Below the pieces are notes generated by a model. That model had not been told where the DNA came from. It saw only the letters and a program-made list of their open reading frames with translations, and did no database searches. This document shows positions 28,301 through 36,103 of a stretch of 64,000 bases of DNA, in pieces (the stretch's first letter is position 1; every line of letters starts with the position of its first letter). The position numbers and the translations under genes were made by a program. This DNA is from Casimicrobium huifangae. GTDB taxonomy: Bacteria; Pseudomonadota; Gammaproteobacteria; Burkholderiales; Casimicrobiaceae. The DNA is taken from positions 1,453,847 to 1,517,846 of the forward strand of contig NZ_CP041352.1 of the NCBI RefSeq assembly GCF_009746125.1, given 5' to 3'.

Positions 28301-28928
28301 GCGTCAGCTGGATCAGGTAGCCCGACACGAAGCGCGCCGCGAGGCCCAGATGCCGCATCAGCTGCACCAGCAGCCAGCCGGAGTCGCGGCACGAGCCGGA
28401 CTTGAGCGTCAGCGTCTGCTCGGGCGTCTGCACGCCGGGCTCCATGCGGATCAGGTAGCGGATGTCCTTGTAGAGCATCGCATTGATGTCCACCAGGAAG
28501 TCAATGGTGCGCCGCTTCGACTTGTCTATCTTCTTCAGGTAGGTGTCAACCAGCGGCGTCATCGGCACCGTGGCGAGATAAGGGGCGAGCTCGGCTTTGC
28601 TATGGCGCGAATACTCGAACGGAATTTTCTCTGCCGATGGTTCGAGGAAGAAGTCGAACGGGTTGTACACCGCCATCTCGGCGACCAGGTCAATGGTCAC
28701 CTTGAACTCACGCGTGCGCTCCGGTACCACCAGCCGTGCCATGTAGTTGGCGAATGGATCCTGCTGCCAGTTGCAAAAGTGATCGGCAGGCTCGATGCGC
28801 TGGCTGTAGGAAACGATGCGTGTACGGCAGTGCGGCGCCGGTCGCAGGCGCACGATCTGCGGCCCAAGTGTGACCAGGCGGTCGTAGCGGTAGTGGGTAA
28901 CGTGGTTGAGCGCGACGTGGATGGTCAT
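25380..28928 (-). CDS. transglutaminase-DUF2126 protein
   Basis: Protein of 1182 residues. N-terminal transglutaminase N domain, then a transglutaminase core with Cys in SGSCRDSGWLL near 180, His in DLHAWCEVY near 228 and Asp in IGLDPTSG near 245. From about 330 the rest is the DUF2126 region (GGEPTFV, GTGGGNHFVLGG near 790). It heads the transglutaminase/ATP-grasp operon, 65 bp before the next gene. Oddity: codons 606-637 translate a pair of inverted dispersed repeats (27019-27111), giving a Gly/Ser/Pro/Val-rich insert in frame. Palindromic element copy C lies 112 bp upstream of the ATG. Confidence 0.87.
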   Translation of the reverse strand: MTIHVALNHVTHYRYDRLVTLGPQIVRLRPAPHCRTRIVSYSQRIEPADHFCNWQQDPFANYMARLVVPERTREFKVTIDLVAEMAVYNPFDFFLEPSAEKIPFEYSRHSKAELAPYLATVPMTPLVDTYLKKIDKSKRRTIDFLVDINAMLYKDIRYLIRMEPGVQTPEQTLTLKSGSCRDSGWLLVQLMRHLGLAARFVSGYLIQLTPDVKAIDGPSGPSADFTDLHAWCEVYLPGAGWIGLDPTSGLLAGEGHIPLACTPQPSSAAPIEGGVDKAEVEFSHHMAVTRIYESPRVTKPYTEAQWEQVLDLGEKVDRDLIAGDVRLTMGGEPTFVADKDRDAAEWNTAALGPTKRGYANALVQKLRAQYGDGGFLHFGQGKWYPGEQLPRWALSVFWRKDGQPIWHNPDLFADERKPGGYSNADSGRFIRTLAGKLGLTDEFVKEGYEDTWYYLWRERRLPVNVDPFDARLGDELERDRLRKVFDQGLTHVVGHVLPLTPGSAVGLSGTRWQTGPWFFRDERMYLIPGDSAMGYRLPLDSLPWTSEGDYPYFIDRDTFDARGDLPAARTFAERYGVARGLNVPATVAMQGLPSGADLTARGDSLVVRGEPVEPPGGTLSSAAFGTHVHGSTSSPRTGIDGDASDKDATPKAAQRSYVPATATLLPQRFQSAHWLTRTALCVEAREGNLYIFMPPIAWLEDYLDLLTAVEATAEALDVKIVLEGYPPPRDPRLKLLQVTPDPGVIEVNIHPAYNWTELVEHTEFLYQAAFEEHLCAEKFALDGRHTGTGGGNHFVLGGATPADSPFLRKPELLGSLIAYWHNHPSLSYLFSGLFIGATSQAPRIDEARNDQLYELEIALTQIEKNREIYGCEMPPWLVDRTLRNILIDVTGNTHRSEFCIDKLYSPDGPTGRLGLLELRAFEMPPHARMSIVQQLLLRALVARFWKQPKHHSLSRWGTALHDRFMLPTFIRMDFEDVLEDLAMPENGGYQFDPAWFAPHFEFRFPLFGEIAVRGMEVAIRGALEPWHVMGEEGAIGGTVRYVDSSLERLEVSVTGLNDARYVVTANGQALPLQPTGTVGHFVAGVRYKAWSPPSALHPSIQVHAPVTFDIVDTWMNKSLGGCQYHVQHPGGSNPSVFPINAYEAESRRLSRFLRMGHTPGRMVVAPATVNHEHPFTLDLRRT
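27019..27111. repeat. inverted repeat pair inserted in the transglutaminase-DUF2126 coding sequence
   Basis: Two 25-bp arms, 27019-27043 and 27087-27111, are inverted copies with one mismatch, separated by 43 bp. The sequence (CGTTCGTGGTGAGC.. / ..GCTCACCACGAACG) is the proteobacterial REP-like repeat that usually sits between genes. Here it lies inside an open reading frame without breaking it. Confidence 0.85.
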
Positions 28929-29294
28929 GGTACGAGACAGTTCCGGTTCCGGGCTTCAGGAGCAAACGCCGTGCCCATCGTTGCCATTGTCCCCGGTTTT
29001 GGTGACGTTTCGCTCACAGCGTATCGGGCGAGTCCAAGTCTTTTTTCGTAACAGCTTTGTTGGTGAAAGCCCATTTGAAATGGGCTTGAGTGCTTAAAAG
29101 AATATAAGTCGACTATTGGTTAAATTACCATTCAAGCCCCATTGGGACGCCATTCATGGAAAAAGCCGTATCAAGAAAGCAATCGGCCAGCACGCGTCGG
29201 ATGACACGGGCTGGCCGATGGCGCAGGCACCAGTCCGGTACCTGCGCGGGGGGACGCCTTCGTTCGCGCTAACGCGTTCGCGAAGGCCGACGGG
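28929..29294. other. 366-bp intergenic region with palindromic element C and hairpins
   Basis: No credible gene. It contains element copy C (29040-29166) and two further hairpins towards the subtilase 3' end: ATCGGCCAGC/GCTGGCCGAT (29182-29219) and CGCAGGCACC/GGTACCTGCG (29222-29246, one mismatch). The first is followed on the minus strand by a moderately T-rich stretch and could end the 1459-aa subtilase transcript. Confidence 0.6.
29040..29166. repeat. 115-bp palindromic element, copy C (about 127 bp)
   Basis: T-tract 29041-29046, GGGCT 29082-29086, core AGTCGACT 29107-29114, AGCCC 29135-29139, AAAAAGCC 29160-29167; 20 bp on each side of the core. The left outer arm is about 14 bp longer than in the other copies and holds an extra hairpin, AAGCCCATTTGAAATGGGCTT, with its GGGCT shared with the element. 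Confidence 0.85.
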
Positions 29295-32200
29295 CTAGAA
29301 CGTCGTGCCGCACATCGTATTGACGTGGGCGCGGACGGTATCCGGGCTCGAGTAGGTGGCGCCTGCAGGCACAACGATGCCGCCGAACAGGCCGGTGTCC
29401 GGCACCCCAAGCATCAGGCGGAACAGAACGACACCGTCCTGCATCGCCGAAATCGACGGCGCCGGGCGACCGAACACATCAAACTGAGCGCCGTTGCCGA
29501 TGTAGCTCTCCACCGCAGCAGCGTCGGCACGCAAAGGGCCGAGAGGGACATTTGCGATCAGATGGCCGCTACGGAAGCCGAGCAGATAGCGTGTCAGCAG
29601 CACGGCGTCCTTGTCTGCAGTCACGCTGCCATCGCCATTGATGTCCAGCGAGCAGCCGATCGGGCAGGTTAGCGGCCACGAGCGTTGCGTTGCCGGATTG
29701 CTGCCAATCGTCTCGTTGCAGGTCAGCGTCGCGGTGCGTTTGGCGCTGCCAGCGGTACAGGTGAGGTTGACCGACTGAGGCGTGGTGGTCGGGCCGACAA
29801 AGCTCAGATTGACGGCTGCGGCACCAGCAAAACTGGCCGCGTCGGGGCCGGAGACCACACAGCCGTTCACGGTAGACGTCGCGGCGGCCCCGCTGCCGGT
29901 GCCACCCGACGGCGTGACGGCGATGCTGCCGTTGCCCGTGCTGCCGACGGTGTTGACGCCCGTGAATGCAATGTTGGTACCGGCGGTCGGCGCATATGCC
30001 AGAGCAGGCGGTACGTTGCTGGCAACGCAGACGCCGCTGCCTGCCGTGCATGTTGAGCCGCCCGTGATCGAGATGTTGTCGATGCGCCAATTCGGGTTGC
30101 CAGCCGCCGTAGAACTGTCAAAGCCAGCCCGCCAGCGCAAGCGGATAGTCTGACCATTGAGCGACGCAGGTAGCGGCAGGGTCGTGGTAACGAACGTTGA
30201 CTGCACTCTGCCCCACGCCTGTTGGCCGCCAAGCGGATTGCTAAAGCTCGAGGACAGCGTCGTGTTGTAGCCGCCAGCGCTGAAAGTGGCGCCGACCGCC
30301 GGGCTGGTCACGTTGTTGTAGTTCAAGCCGCCGTCGGTGCTGATCTCAAGAATGCCCCCGTCGAAGGACGAGGTCGCGCTTTCAAAGTTCCACGCGTGCC
30401 GGAAGTTGAGCGTCGCCGGGAAGGGCCCGGCTGGCAGCGAAATCGCTGGACTGATCAGGCTGTTGCTGGCCACCGAGGTGACGCCGTTGGTCACTGCAGT
30501 ATTCGGCGCGCTATCGGCGCCAGTTGCTGTCGTCGCCCATAGCGCCGGCGGCGAGGCGCCGGTTTGCTGCGTGGTCCAGCCGGCCGGGAGCGCTGGCGCG
30601 GTCACGCTGTCGAAATTTTCACTGAACAGCACCGTGGTGCCAAACGATCCAACCGTAAGCTGGATGGGCAGACTGGTCGGCGAGGTTCCACCGGCATAAG
30701 TAACCGTTTGTGTCAGGTTGATGGTGCTGCCGCAGGCAACCGACGATGCCGTGCTGATCTTGAAAGGCGTCACGTTGCTGCCGGTCGCACCCGCAGCGAT
30801 ATTGCCATAGGTGCTGTTGCCGGCACTAACGGTAACGCCCGGCGTGGACGTAGTGAGCGTCGTGGAGATCGCAGTCGCACCGGTATTACCATCGTTACTG
30901 AGGGTGAGATTGACATCGTTGCACTCGTTCGGTTCGACAATGCCGTTGCCGGTGGGCAGGGTCACTGCGCTGAGCGACAACAGCGCCTGATCAGGTGCAG
31001 GTGCCGCGTTGTAGGCCACTAGCGCGAAGTCCTGATTGAGACCCACGACGGTGGGATCGGCTTGCCCGGCAATGTTGGTGGCGACGACGCGGATGGAAAT
31101 CACGCTACCGGCGGCCAAACCGGCCGGCAGGAAAACGCTCTCCAGATTGTTGCGCGGGTCCGCGCTGCCGCCGGTAACGGAGGTGGCGCCCGAGAACACG
31201 TTGCCGCGGTAGGTCTGTCCGCCGGCGATGACCACGAGGTCAAGGTTGTTGACGTAGCTGGCGCCGGTCGTCGCACCTTCCTTGTCCGTGTAGGCGAGAG
31301 TGACACGCAGCGGAGCGGCGGCGTTGACTACGGTGGCGAAGAAAGTGCGCGACTGTCCGCTGGCGGTGAATCGGTCTGCCGCTACCTGGTCGCGGATGAT
31401 GCGCTGCACGCCGTCAAACGCCATGCCCAGGTTTGCCGAACCCATGCCCTGACTGTTGGAGGGCAACGTGTCGTTGGCGCCGGTGCCATTCAGGTAGCGG
31501 GCCGAGTTGGTCAGATAGGCCTTCACCAGTGCGGGGCTGGGCGGAGCCGAGCCTGCGGGCGTGCGGTTGGCACCAATGTAGCCGGGGTTGTTGATGAACT
31601 GCTGGTAGATCAACGCCGCTGAGCCGGACACGGCGGGGGCGGAGTGGCTGGTACCGGAGGACGTGGTGTACCAGCGCTGCGCGGGGTTCACTGGGAAGAA
31701 ATTGTTGGCGTTCCCGGCAGTACCGCTGCCCGGCATGGCGCAGGCGCCGTCGGCACGGTACGCCGCGTCGCCGGCACCGAGGCCATTGAGCGGGCTCGCC
31801 GGATCCTGGCCCACCGCGACGAAGCTCATGCCGGTAATGTGAGTTCCGGGGGCAACGATGTCGGGCTTGACGCGACCGTCGGCGGTCGGCCCGCGTGATG
31901 AGAAGGAAATCATGTCGTTGGCGCTGTCGGCGCCAGTGTCAGCGATACTGCAGCCGTCGTTGCCCGCTGTGTTGCCCGCGTTGCCGCCGTTGCTGTCAGA
32001 GTGCGAGCGTACATTCTCGGCGGCGCCGACGGTAAGGACGTTCTTGCCGGAGCCCGGTGACCCAACGGTCGTTACTCCAGGCCCGGCGTTCCCCGCCGAA
32101 AACACCACCAGCATCTGTTGATTGCCGGCGGTGCCAGACTGGGAGTCGCGCACCAGGATGTCATAGGTTTGAGCGTTGGCGTTGTAGGCGCCGGCCGAGT

Positions 32201-33674
32201 TGGCGCCCCAACTGTTGCTGCTGATGCGGGCATTGTTCTGATATGCCGCGCTGAGCAGATTGGGGATGTTGGGGGTCGTGAAATTCGGGTCGAAAATCAC
32301 CGAGTTGCCCAGCAGCACAAATGGCGCAACGCCAAGGCCGTACCGAAAGCCTTGCGCATCGCGGTGAACGAGTGTGTTGCTGGTGTCGAGGTTATCCGGC
32401 ACGTAGCCGCCGATGATGCTGCTGTTGAGCTGGCCGTGACCGCTTACGCCAAGGCCGGCATCCGTGGTCGATCCAGTGCCCCAACGACCTTTGTAGCGCA
32501 GACGCGGGGAGCCGGTCACGACGCCGCCTTCGCGAAGCACGAAGTGCCGTACCGGTATAGGGCCGCTATTGGTGTCCTGAGTAATGGTGCCGGGATCACT
32601 AGCGCCAGGATTTCGGTCCACGCCGTCATCGGTTACGTCAACCACCAGACCAGACGCGGTGAACTGCGCCTGCGTCAAACCCCAATTGGCCAGCGTGGTG
32701 AAGTAGTTACCCGCGTTCGGGGTATTCCCGGTGAGGTTGCCGGCCAGAATCATGTTCTGCCGTTCATCCATTTTGCGCGGCTCGATGTACGGCGCGATCG
32801 AAATGACATCCGGGCGCTTGGCGATGGTTTCGAGCAACTCCGGCGCGATATCGACCACCAGATTTACATAGTTGCGAATCTCGAACCGGGCGACAGCGGG
32901 TTTTGCAGCCAGCAGCGATTCGGTCAGGCTGTTGGTAACGGGGTCACGCACCAATTGCACTTCGTAGCGATCGGTAAATGTCGCACCTGCCCTGGCTGCC
33001 AGTGACTTGGCGCGCTGCGTAGCGTCGAGCGACACGCCCGGCTGCAGCTTGAACGCCGTGGCGTACGGTCCATGCCACTGCGCGTGGCCGTCGGTGGCGA
33101 GCGATGCGACACGGTTGATGGTTGTCGGGTCGCCGTAGACGAGGTAGGCGTTGCTCGGAATTGCGTTGACAATCTCTACACCGGTAGCTTCGAGACGGGC
33201 GTACCACTCGGGGGTGATGGGCCCGGGGAACTGCACCAGGTGCAATTGCTTGCCGGCCGCGAGAGCCTTGCTGCTTTGGCTGGCTACTTCCGGCGCCGTG
33301 GTGTCAATCGCACCAGTGTTGAACAGGATCAGATTTTGGCCATCGGCATTGCTACCCACGCCGCTGGCGATCAGTTGGTCTGCTGTTGCGCGGTCAACTT
33401 CAAGCAGCTGAAAGCTGCCGTAGTCATGACTGCGGCCGACAGCGATGCTCTTTGCCCGTCCAGCATTGTCAGCCAGTACCAGCACCTTGTGTTTGCCGGC
33501 GCTGCTGCGGTAGCTCACGGCGTCTGGCGCTACAAAACTGCCGCTGGATTGCGGCGCGGAATTGCCGAGATTGACGGCCCCGGCCGACGCAGCAAGCGTC
33601 AGCGAAAGCGCCCAGACCAGCGCGCTACGGCATCGGGTCAACCAGTGTTCCCGATTCACTTCCCCACGGTTCAT
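29295..33674 (-). CDS. giant secreted S8 (subtilisin-like) serine protease with dockerin-like tail
   Basis: Exported protein of 1459 residues. Signal peptide (ALVWALSLTLAASAGAV), a long N-terminal region, then an S8 domain with Asp in DVTDDGVDRN (about 347), His in SGHGQLNSS (about 413) and Ser in GTSHSAPAVSG (about 675). After it come Ig-like or CARDB-like beta domains (NGIVEPNECNDVNLTLSNDG near 915), a jelly-roll/MAM-like domain (LFSENFDS...GWTTQ near 1000-1160), a cysteine-rich stretch, and an EF-hand tail (CSLDINGDGSVTADKD near 1345). Start supported by AAAGGGA upstream. No TGTATTT-N16-CTCTGT motif was found in front, unlike the smaller subtilase at 13493. Confidence 0.88.
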   Translation of the reverse strand: MNRGEVNREHWLTRCRSALVWALSLTLAASAGAVNLGNSAPQSSGSFVAPDAVSYRSSAGKHKVLVLADNAGRAKSIAVGRSHDYGSFQLLEVDRATADQLIASGVGSNADGQNLILFNTGAIDTTAPEVASQSSKALAAGKQLHLVQFPGPITPEWYARLEATGVEIVNAIPSNAYLVYGDPTTINRVASLATDGHAQWHGPYATAFKLQPGVSLDATQRAKSLAARAGATFTDRYEVQLVRDPVTNSLTESLLAAKPAVARFEIRNYVNLVVDIAPELLETIAKRPDVISIAPYIEPRKMDERQNMILAGNLTGNTPNAGNYFTTLANWGLTQAQFTASGLVVDVTDDGVDRNPGASDPGTITQDTNSGPIPVRHFVLREGGVVTGSPRLRYKGRWGTGSTTDAGLGVSGHGQLNSSIIGGYVPDNLDTSNTLVHRDAQGFRYGLGVAPFVLLGNSVIFDPNFTTPNIPNLLSAAYQNNARISSNSWGANSAGAYNANAQTYDILVRDSQSGTAGNQQMLVVFSAGNAGPGVTTVGSPGSGKNVLTVGAAENVRSHSDSNGGNAGNTAGNDGCSIADTGADSANDMISFSSRGPTADGRVKPDIVAPGTHITGMSFVAVGQDPASPLNGLGAGDAAYRADGACAMPGSGTAGNANNFFPVNPAQRWYTTSSGTSHSAPAVSGSAALIYQQFINNPGYIGANRTPAGSAPPSPALVKAYLTNSARYLNGTGANDTLPSNSQGMGSANLGMAFDGVQRIIRDQVAADRFTASGQSRTFFATVVNAAAPLRVTLAYTDKEGATTGASYVNNLDLVVIAGGQTYRGNVFSGATSVTGGSADPRNNLESVFLPAGLAAGSVISIRVVATNIAGQADPTVVGLNQDFALVAYNAAPAPDQALLSLSAVTLPTGNGIVEPNECNDVNLTLSNDGNTGATAISTTLTTSTPGVTVSAGNSTYGNIAAGATGSNVTPFKISTASSVACGSTINLTQTVTYAGGTSPTSLPIQLTVGSFGTTVLFSENFDSVTAPALPAGWTTQQTGASPPALWATTATGADSAPNTAVTNGVTSVASNSLISPAISLPAGPFPATLNFRHAWNFESATSSFDGGILEISTDGGLNYNNVTSPAVGATFSAGGYNTTLSSSFSNPLGGQQAWGRVQSTFVTTTLPLPASLNGQTIRLRWRAGFDSSTAAGNPNWRIDNISITGGSTCTAGSGVCVASNVPPALAYAPTAGTNIAFTGVNTVGSTGNGSIAVTPSGGTGSGAAATSTVNGCVVSGPDAASFAGAAAVNLSFVGPTTTPQSVNLTCTAGSAKRTATLTCNETIGSNPATQRSWPLTCPIGCSLDINGDGSVTADKDAVLLTRYLLGFRSGHLIANVPLGPLRADAAAVESYIGNGAQFDVFGRPAPSISAMQDGVVLFRLMLGVPDTGLFGGIVVPAGATYSSPDTVRAHVNTMCGTTF

Positions 33675-33863
33675 GATTCCCTTTCAGGCATTCTCTATTG
33701 AGACAGCAGAAAAGCATACAACGCAAAACGCTGAAAATTGCGGTATCGCGACAACTTTCGCTTTGGCCGACCACAACGGACCATCTGTCTGCTTTGGTTC
33801 TTGTTCACACCGGATGCTGGCGCATGCCACAATCGCTGCACCAACATTGCACAGGAGTACAAG

Positions 33864-34274
33864 ATGGCCATCCAGCCCTATCTCGCCTACACCGACGGCA
33901 ATTGCGAAGCGGCGCTTCACTTCTATCAGTCAGTGCTTGGCGGCGAAGTCAGCTTCATGATGCGTTTTGGCGATTCGCCGATGGCGGGCGAGTTTGACAC
34001 CGAGTGGCACGACAAGATCATGCACGCCACCTACACGTTCGACGGCCAGCAGATGATGGCTTGCGACCGGCCGCCGAACATGCCCGGGCCAACCGGTTTC
34101 TGTGGCTTCTCGCTTTCAGTCGCCTACAACGATATTGCCCGAGGCGAGGCGGTGTTCAAGGCGCTGGGCGAGGGCGGGCAGGTGACCATGCCGTTCGCAC
34201 CCACGTTCTGGGCGAAGGGCTTTGGCATGCTGGTTGACCGTTTCGGCGTGCACTGGATGGTGAACTGCGAGTAG
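33864..34274 (+). CDS. VOC-superfamily protein, PhnB/glyoxalase-like
   Basis: Small cytoplasmic protein of 136 residues with the paired beta-alpha-beta-beta-beta modules of the VOC fold (AIQPYLAYTDGNCEAALHFY at the start, GFCGFSLSVAYNDIARGE in the middle, GFGMLVDRFGVHWMVNCE at the end), as in PhnB-like proteins. The enzymatic role of this subfamily is unknown and it is not part of the phosphonate operon here. ATG 33864 has AGGAG 6 bp upstream; the longer upstream frame lacks such a site. A terminator follows. Confidence 0.87.
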   Translation: MAIQPYLAYTDGNCEAALHFYQSVLGGEVSFMMRFGDSPMAGEFDTEWHDKIMHATYTFDGQQMMACDRPPNMPGPTGFCGFSLSVAYNDIARGEAVFKALGEGGQVTMPFAPTFWAKGFGMLVDRFGVHWMVNCE

Positions 34275-34298
34275 CGCGGATTTGGCAGCACCAACAAC

Positions 34299-34329
34299 AA
34301 GGGGGCACCAAGCCCCCTTTCTGTTTCTC
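34299..34329 (+). terminator. rho-independent terminator between convergent genes
   Basis: Stem AAGGGGGC / GCCCCCTT (34299-34319) with a 5-nt loop, followed by TCTGTTTCT on the plus strand, 25 bp after the VOC gene stop. On the minus strand the run past the stem is poor, so it mainly serves the VOC gene. Confidence 0.75.
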
Positions 34330-34351
34330 AGATTGCGCCGGTCTGATGGGG

Positions 34352-35323
34352 CTACCGGAGCGACGAGTAGTTCACCGGAATGAAGGTGTAACCCTTGCCG
34401 GCATTCTTGCGCAGGTAGCCCAGGCCCGGAAAGCTCAGGTGTGCCGAGCCCACCAGATAACCGCGCTTCGCCGCGTCGGCATACGCCTTGGCGCGCTCCT
34501 TCGCAGCAGCCTTGTTGTCGGTGTCGAATTTGATCGTTACCGCCGGGTCGTCGAACTGCACCGCCGCAACGTGCATCAGGTCACCCCACAGCACCAGCTT
34601 CTCGCCCTTGCTTTCCACCACATAAAGCGAGTGCCCAGCGGTATGGCCGTGGCTCGTCCATGAGCGCACACCGGGCACCAGCTCCACATTGCCTTCGAAC
34701 GTCTTCAGCTTGCCTGCATCGGCGTAGGGCTTCAGTGATACCTGCGCGCCCTGAAAGAATCCCTGCGCATCTTTTGGCGCTGCCTTCATGTTCGCCTCAC
34801 TCAGCCAGAAGTCGGCGTCCGCCTTGTCGGCCCGCACCACGGCGTTCGGGAAATTGATGACGCCATTCGCCGCCAGCCCGCCAACGTGATCCGGATGCAT
34901 ATGTGTGATGTAGATTTCGTCGACCTGCTCCGGCTGATAGCCAGCCGCCTTCAGGCTGTTGGCAAGGCCACCTACGGTGGGCCCGAACAGGGCACCAGCG
35001 CCCGCATCAATCATCACCAGTTTGCTGCCGGTGTTAATCAGATAGGCGTTCACCGAGGTCTCAACCGGATAGGCGATCTTCGCCTTCTTCAGGGCCGCGT
35101 CCACCTTGCCGGGGGTGGTGTTCAGCAGGTCTTTCACCGGCAACTTGACGGTGCCGTCGGAGAGCGCAGTGATCTCGAACTCGCCCAGCATCATGCGGTA
35201 AAAGCCGGGTGCCTGTGTTTTGGCGAATGGTGCGGCGGCGAAGCTGGTGCCGACGCCGAGCGTCAGAGCGGTGGCTGCCAAAGCAGCCACAGCGGCCAGA
35301 CGGGAGAACGGGTAACGCGACAT
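34352..35323 (-). CDS. exported metallo-beta-lactamase-fold hydrolase
   Basis: Protein of 323 residues with a signal peptide (AAVAALAATALTLGVGTSFAAA), so it acts in the periplasm. Metal-ligand motifs are complete: THMHPDHVGG near 155, SHGHTAGHSLY near 235, and WGDLMH near 258. It resembles lactonase-like and quorum-quenching-type MBL proteins, but the substrate cannot be set. ATG 35323 is preferred for its GAGGAGTCCTCC leader and the signal peptide. It converges on the VOC gene. Confidence 0.85.
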   Translation of the reverse strand: MSRYPFSRLAAVAALAATALTLGVGTSFAAAPFAKTQAPGFYRMMLGEFEITALSDGTVKLPVKDLLNTTPGKVDAALKKAKIAYPVETSVNAYLINTGSKLVMIDAGAGALFGPTVGGLANSLKAAGYQPEQVDEIYITHMHPDHVGGLAANGVINFPNAVVRADKADADFWLSEANMKAAPKDAQGFFQGAQVSLKPYADAGKLKTFEGNVELVPGVRSWTSHGHTAGHSLYVVESKGEKLVLWGDLMHVAAVQFDDPAVTIKFDTDNKAAAKERAKAYADAAKRGYLVGSAHLSFPGLGYLRKNAGKGYTFIPVNYSSLR

Positions 35324-35517
35324 GGAGGACTCCTCGGGTGGATGGATCGTCCGCGAAGCTCGTCGCCGGGTGGGCGAGGCTGTGCTGCGGAGCGCGAAGT
35401 CTAATCCGCAACCGGGCCAAAGTGGGGGCGCGGCATTGGCACGGTGTCGCCAATTCGCAATAATCCGCCGGCAGCAAATGCCACTGGCGCACGACGCGCT
35501 GCAGGCACACCGATCCG

Positions 35518-35985
35518 ATGAAAGCGAGCGCAAGGATGAGCGAGAGCAGCATCAACAATGCGATCACTACAGCCACCGAAGTGGTGGCAGCGCCGCTGCA
35601 CTGGCTGGATGTGCTCGTGACCTCGCTCTTGAGCGGTGCCGTCGCGCTGGCTGTCAGCCTGCTGACCATCATCGTGATTTCGCTATTTGCGTGGTGGCGT
35701 CCAATCAGCGTCGCGCCCTTCATGCGCTGGGTGATGGCGGCCGCCACCGGCGCGGTCGCGGCCGCCCTGTACGTCGCCGACAGCAGCGCGAAGTTTGGCG
35801 CTGCGACGTGGCCCTACTGGCTGTGTGCAGTGGCTGTCACCATTGCAGTATTGCTGTTGCTGGTGATGGGGATGATCGCAGCAGGTATTCGTGGTCTCTG
35901 GCGTCTGGGCGGTCGCGCGGCGGACGCTGGCAATACAAACGCGACCGCCGCGCCCCGTCCGCCGCCAGACTCAGGAGCGGCGTGA
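35518..35985 (+). CDS. small integral membrane protein
   Basis: Protein of about 155 residues (149 if ATG 35536 is used) that I do not recognise. It has three or four hydrophobic segments (VTSLLSGAVALAVSLLTIIV, FMRWVMAAATGAVAAALYVA, YWLCAVAVTIAVLLLLVMGM) and a hydrophilic Ala/Pro-rich C-terminus. The membrane-protein pattern supports it as real, although open frames on the other strand overlap it. Divergent from the MBL gene. Neither candidate start has a strong ribosome-binding site. Confidence 0.55.
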   Translation: MKASARMSESSINNAITTATEVVAAPLHWLDVLVTSLLSGAVALAVSLLTIIVISLFAWWRPISVAPFMRWVMAAATGAVAAALYVADSSAKFGAATWPYWLCAVAVTIAVLLLLVMGMIAAGIRGLWRLGGRAADAGNTNATAAPRPPPDSGAA

Positions 35986-36002
35986 GAATGGTTCGATCCG
36001 TA

Positions 36003-36031
36003 GCCTCGATGCAACGAAGTGGAATCGAGGG
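36003..36031. repeat. dispersed hairpin repeat (CCTCGAT..ATCGAGG type)
   Basis: Stem CCTCGAT / ATCGAGG (36004-36030) with partial pairing inside. It sits between the membrane protein and the zinc-ribbon gene. The sequence resembles a short hairpin repeat scattered in many proteobacterial genomes; recognition is from memory. Confidence 0.5.
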
Positions 36032-36103
36032 CAACCGCAACTCGCCCGACAAGTGTTTCGAATACGCCGCACTCCATCGCGGCGACACACAGCGCAGGTG
36101 AGA

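Noticed and set aside
33675-33863. A fifth TGTATTT-N16-CTCTGT promoter before the 1459-aa subtilase
   Set aside because: A TGTATGC stretch is present on the minus strand, but no CTCTGT lies 16 bp later; only CTGTCTC at a different spacing.
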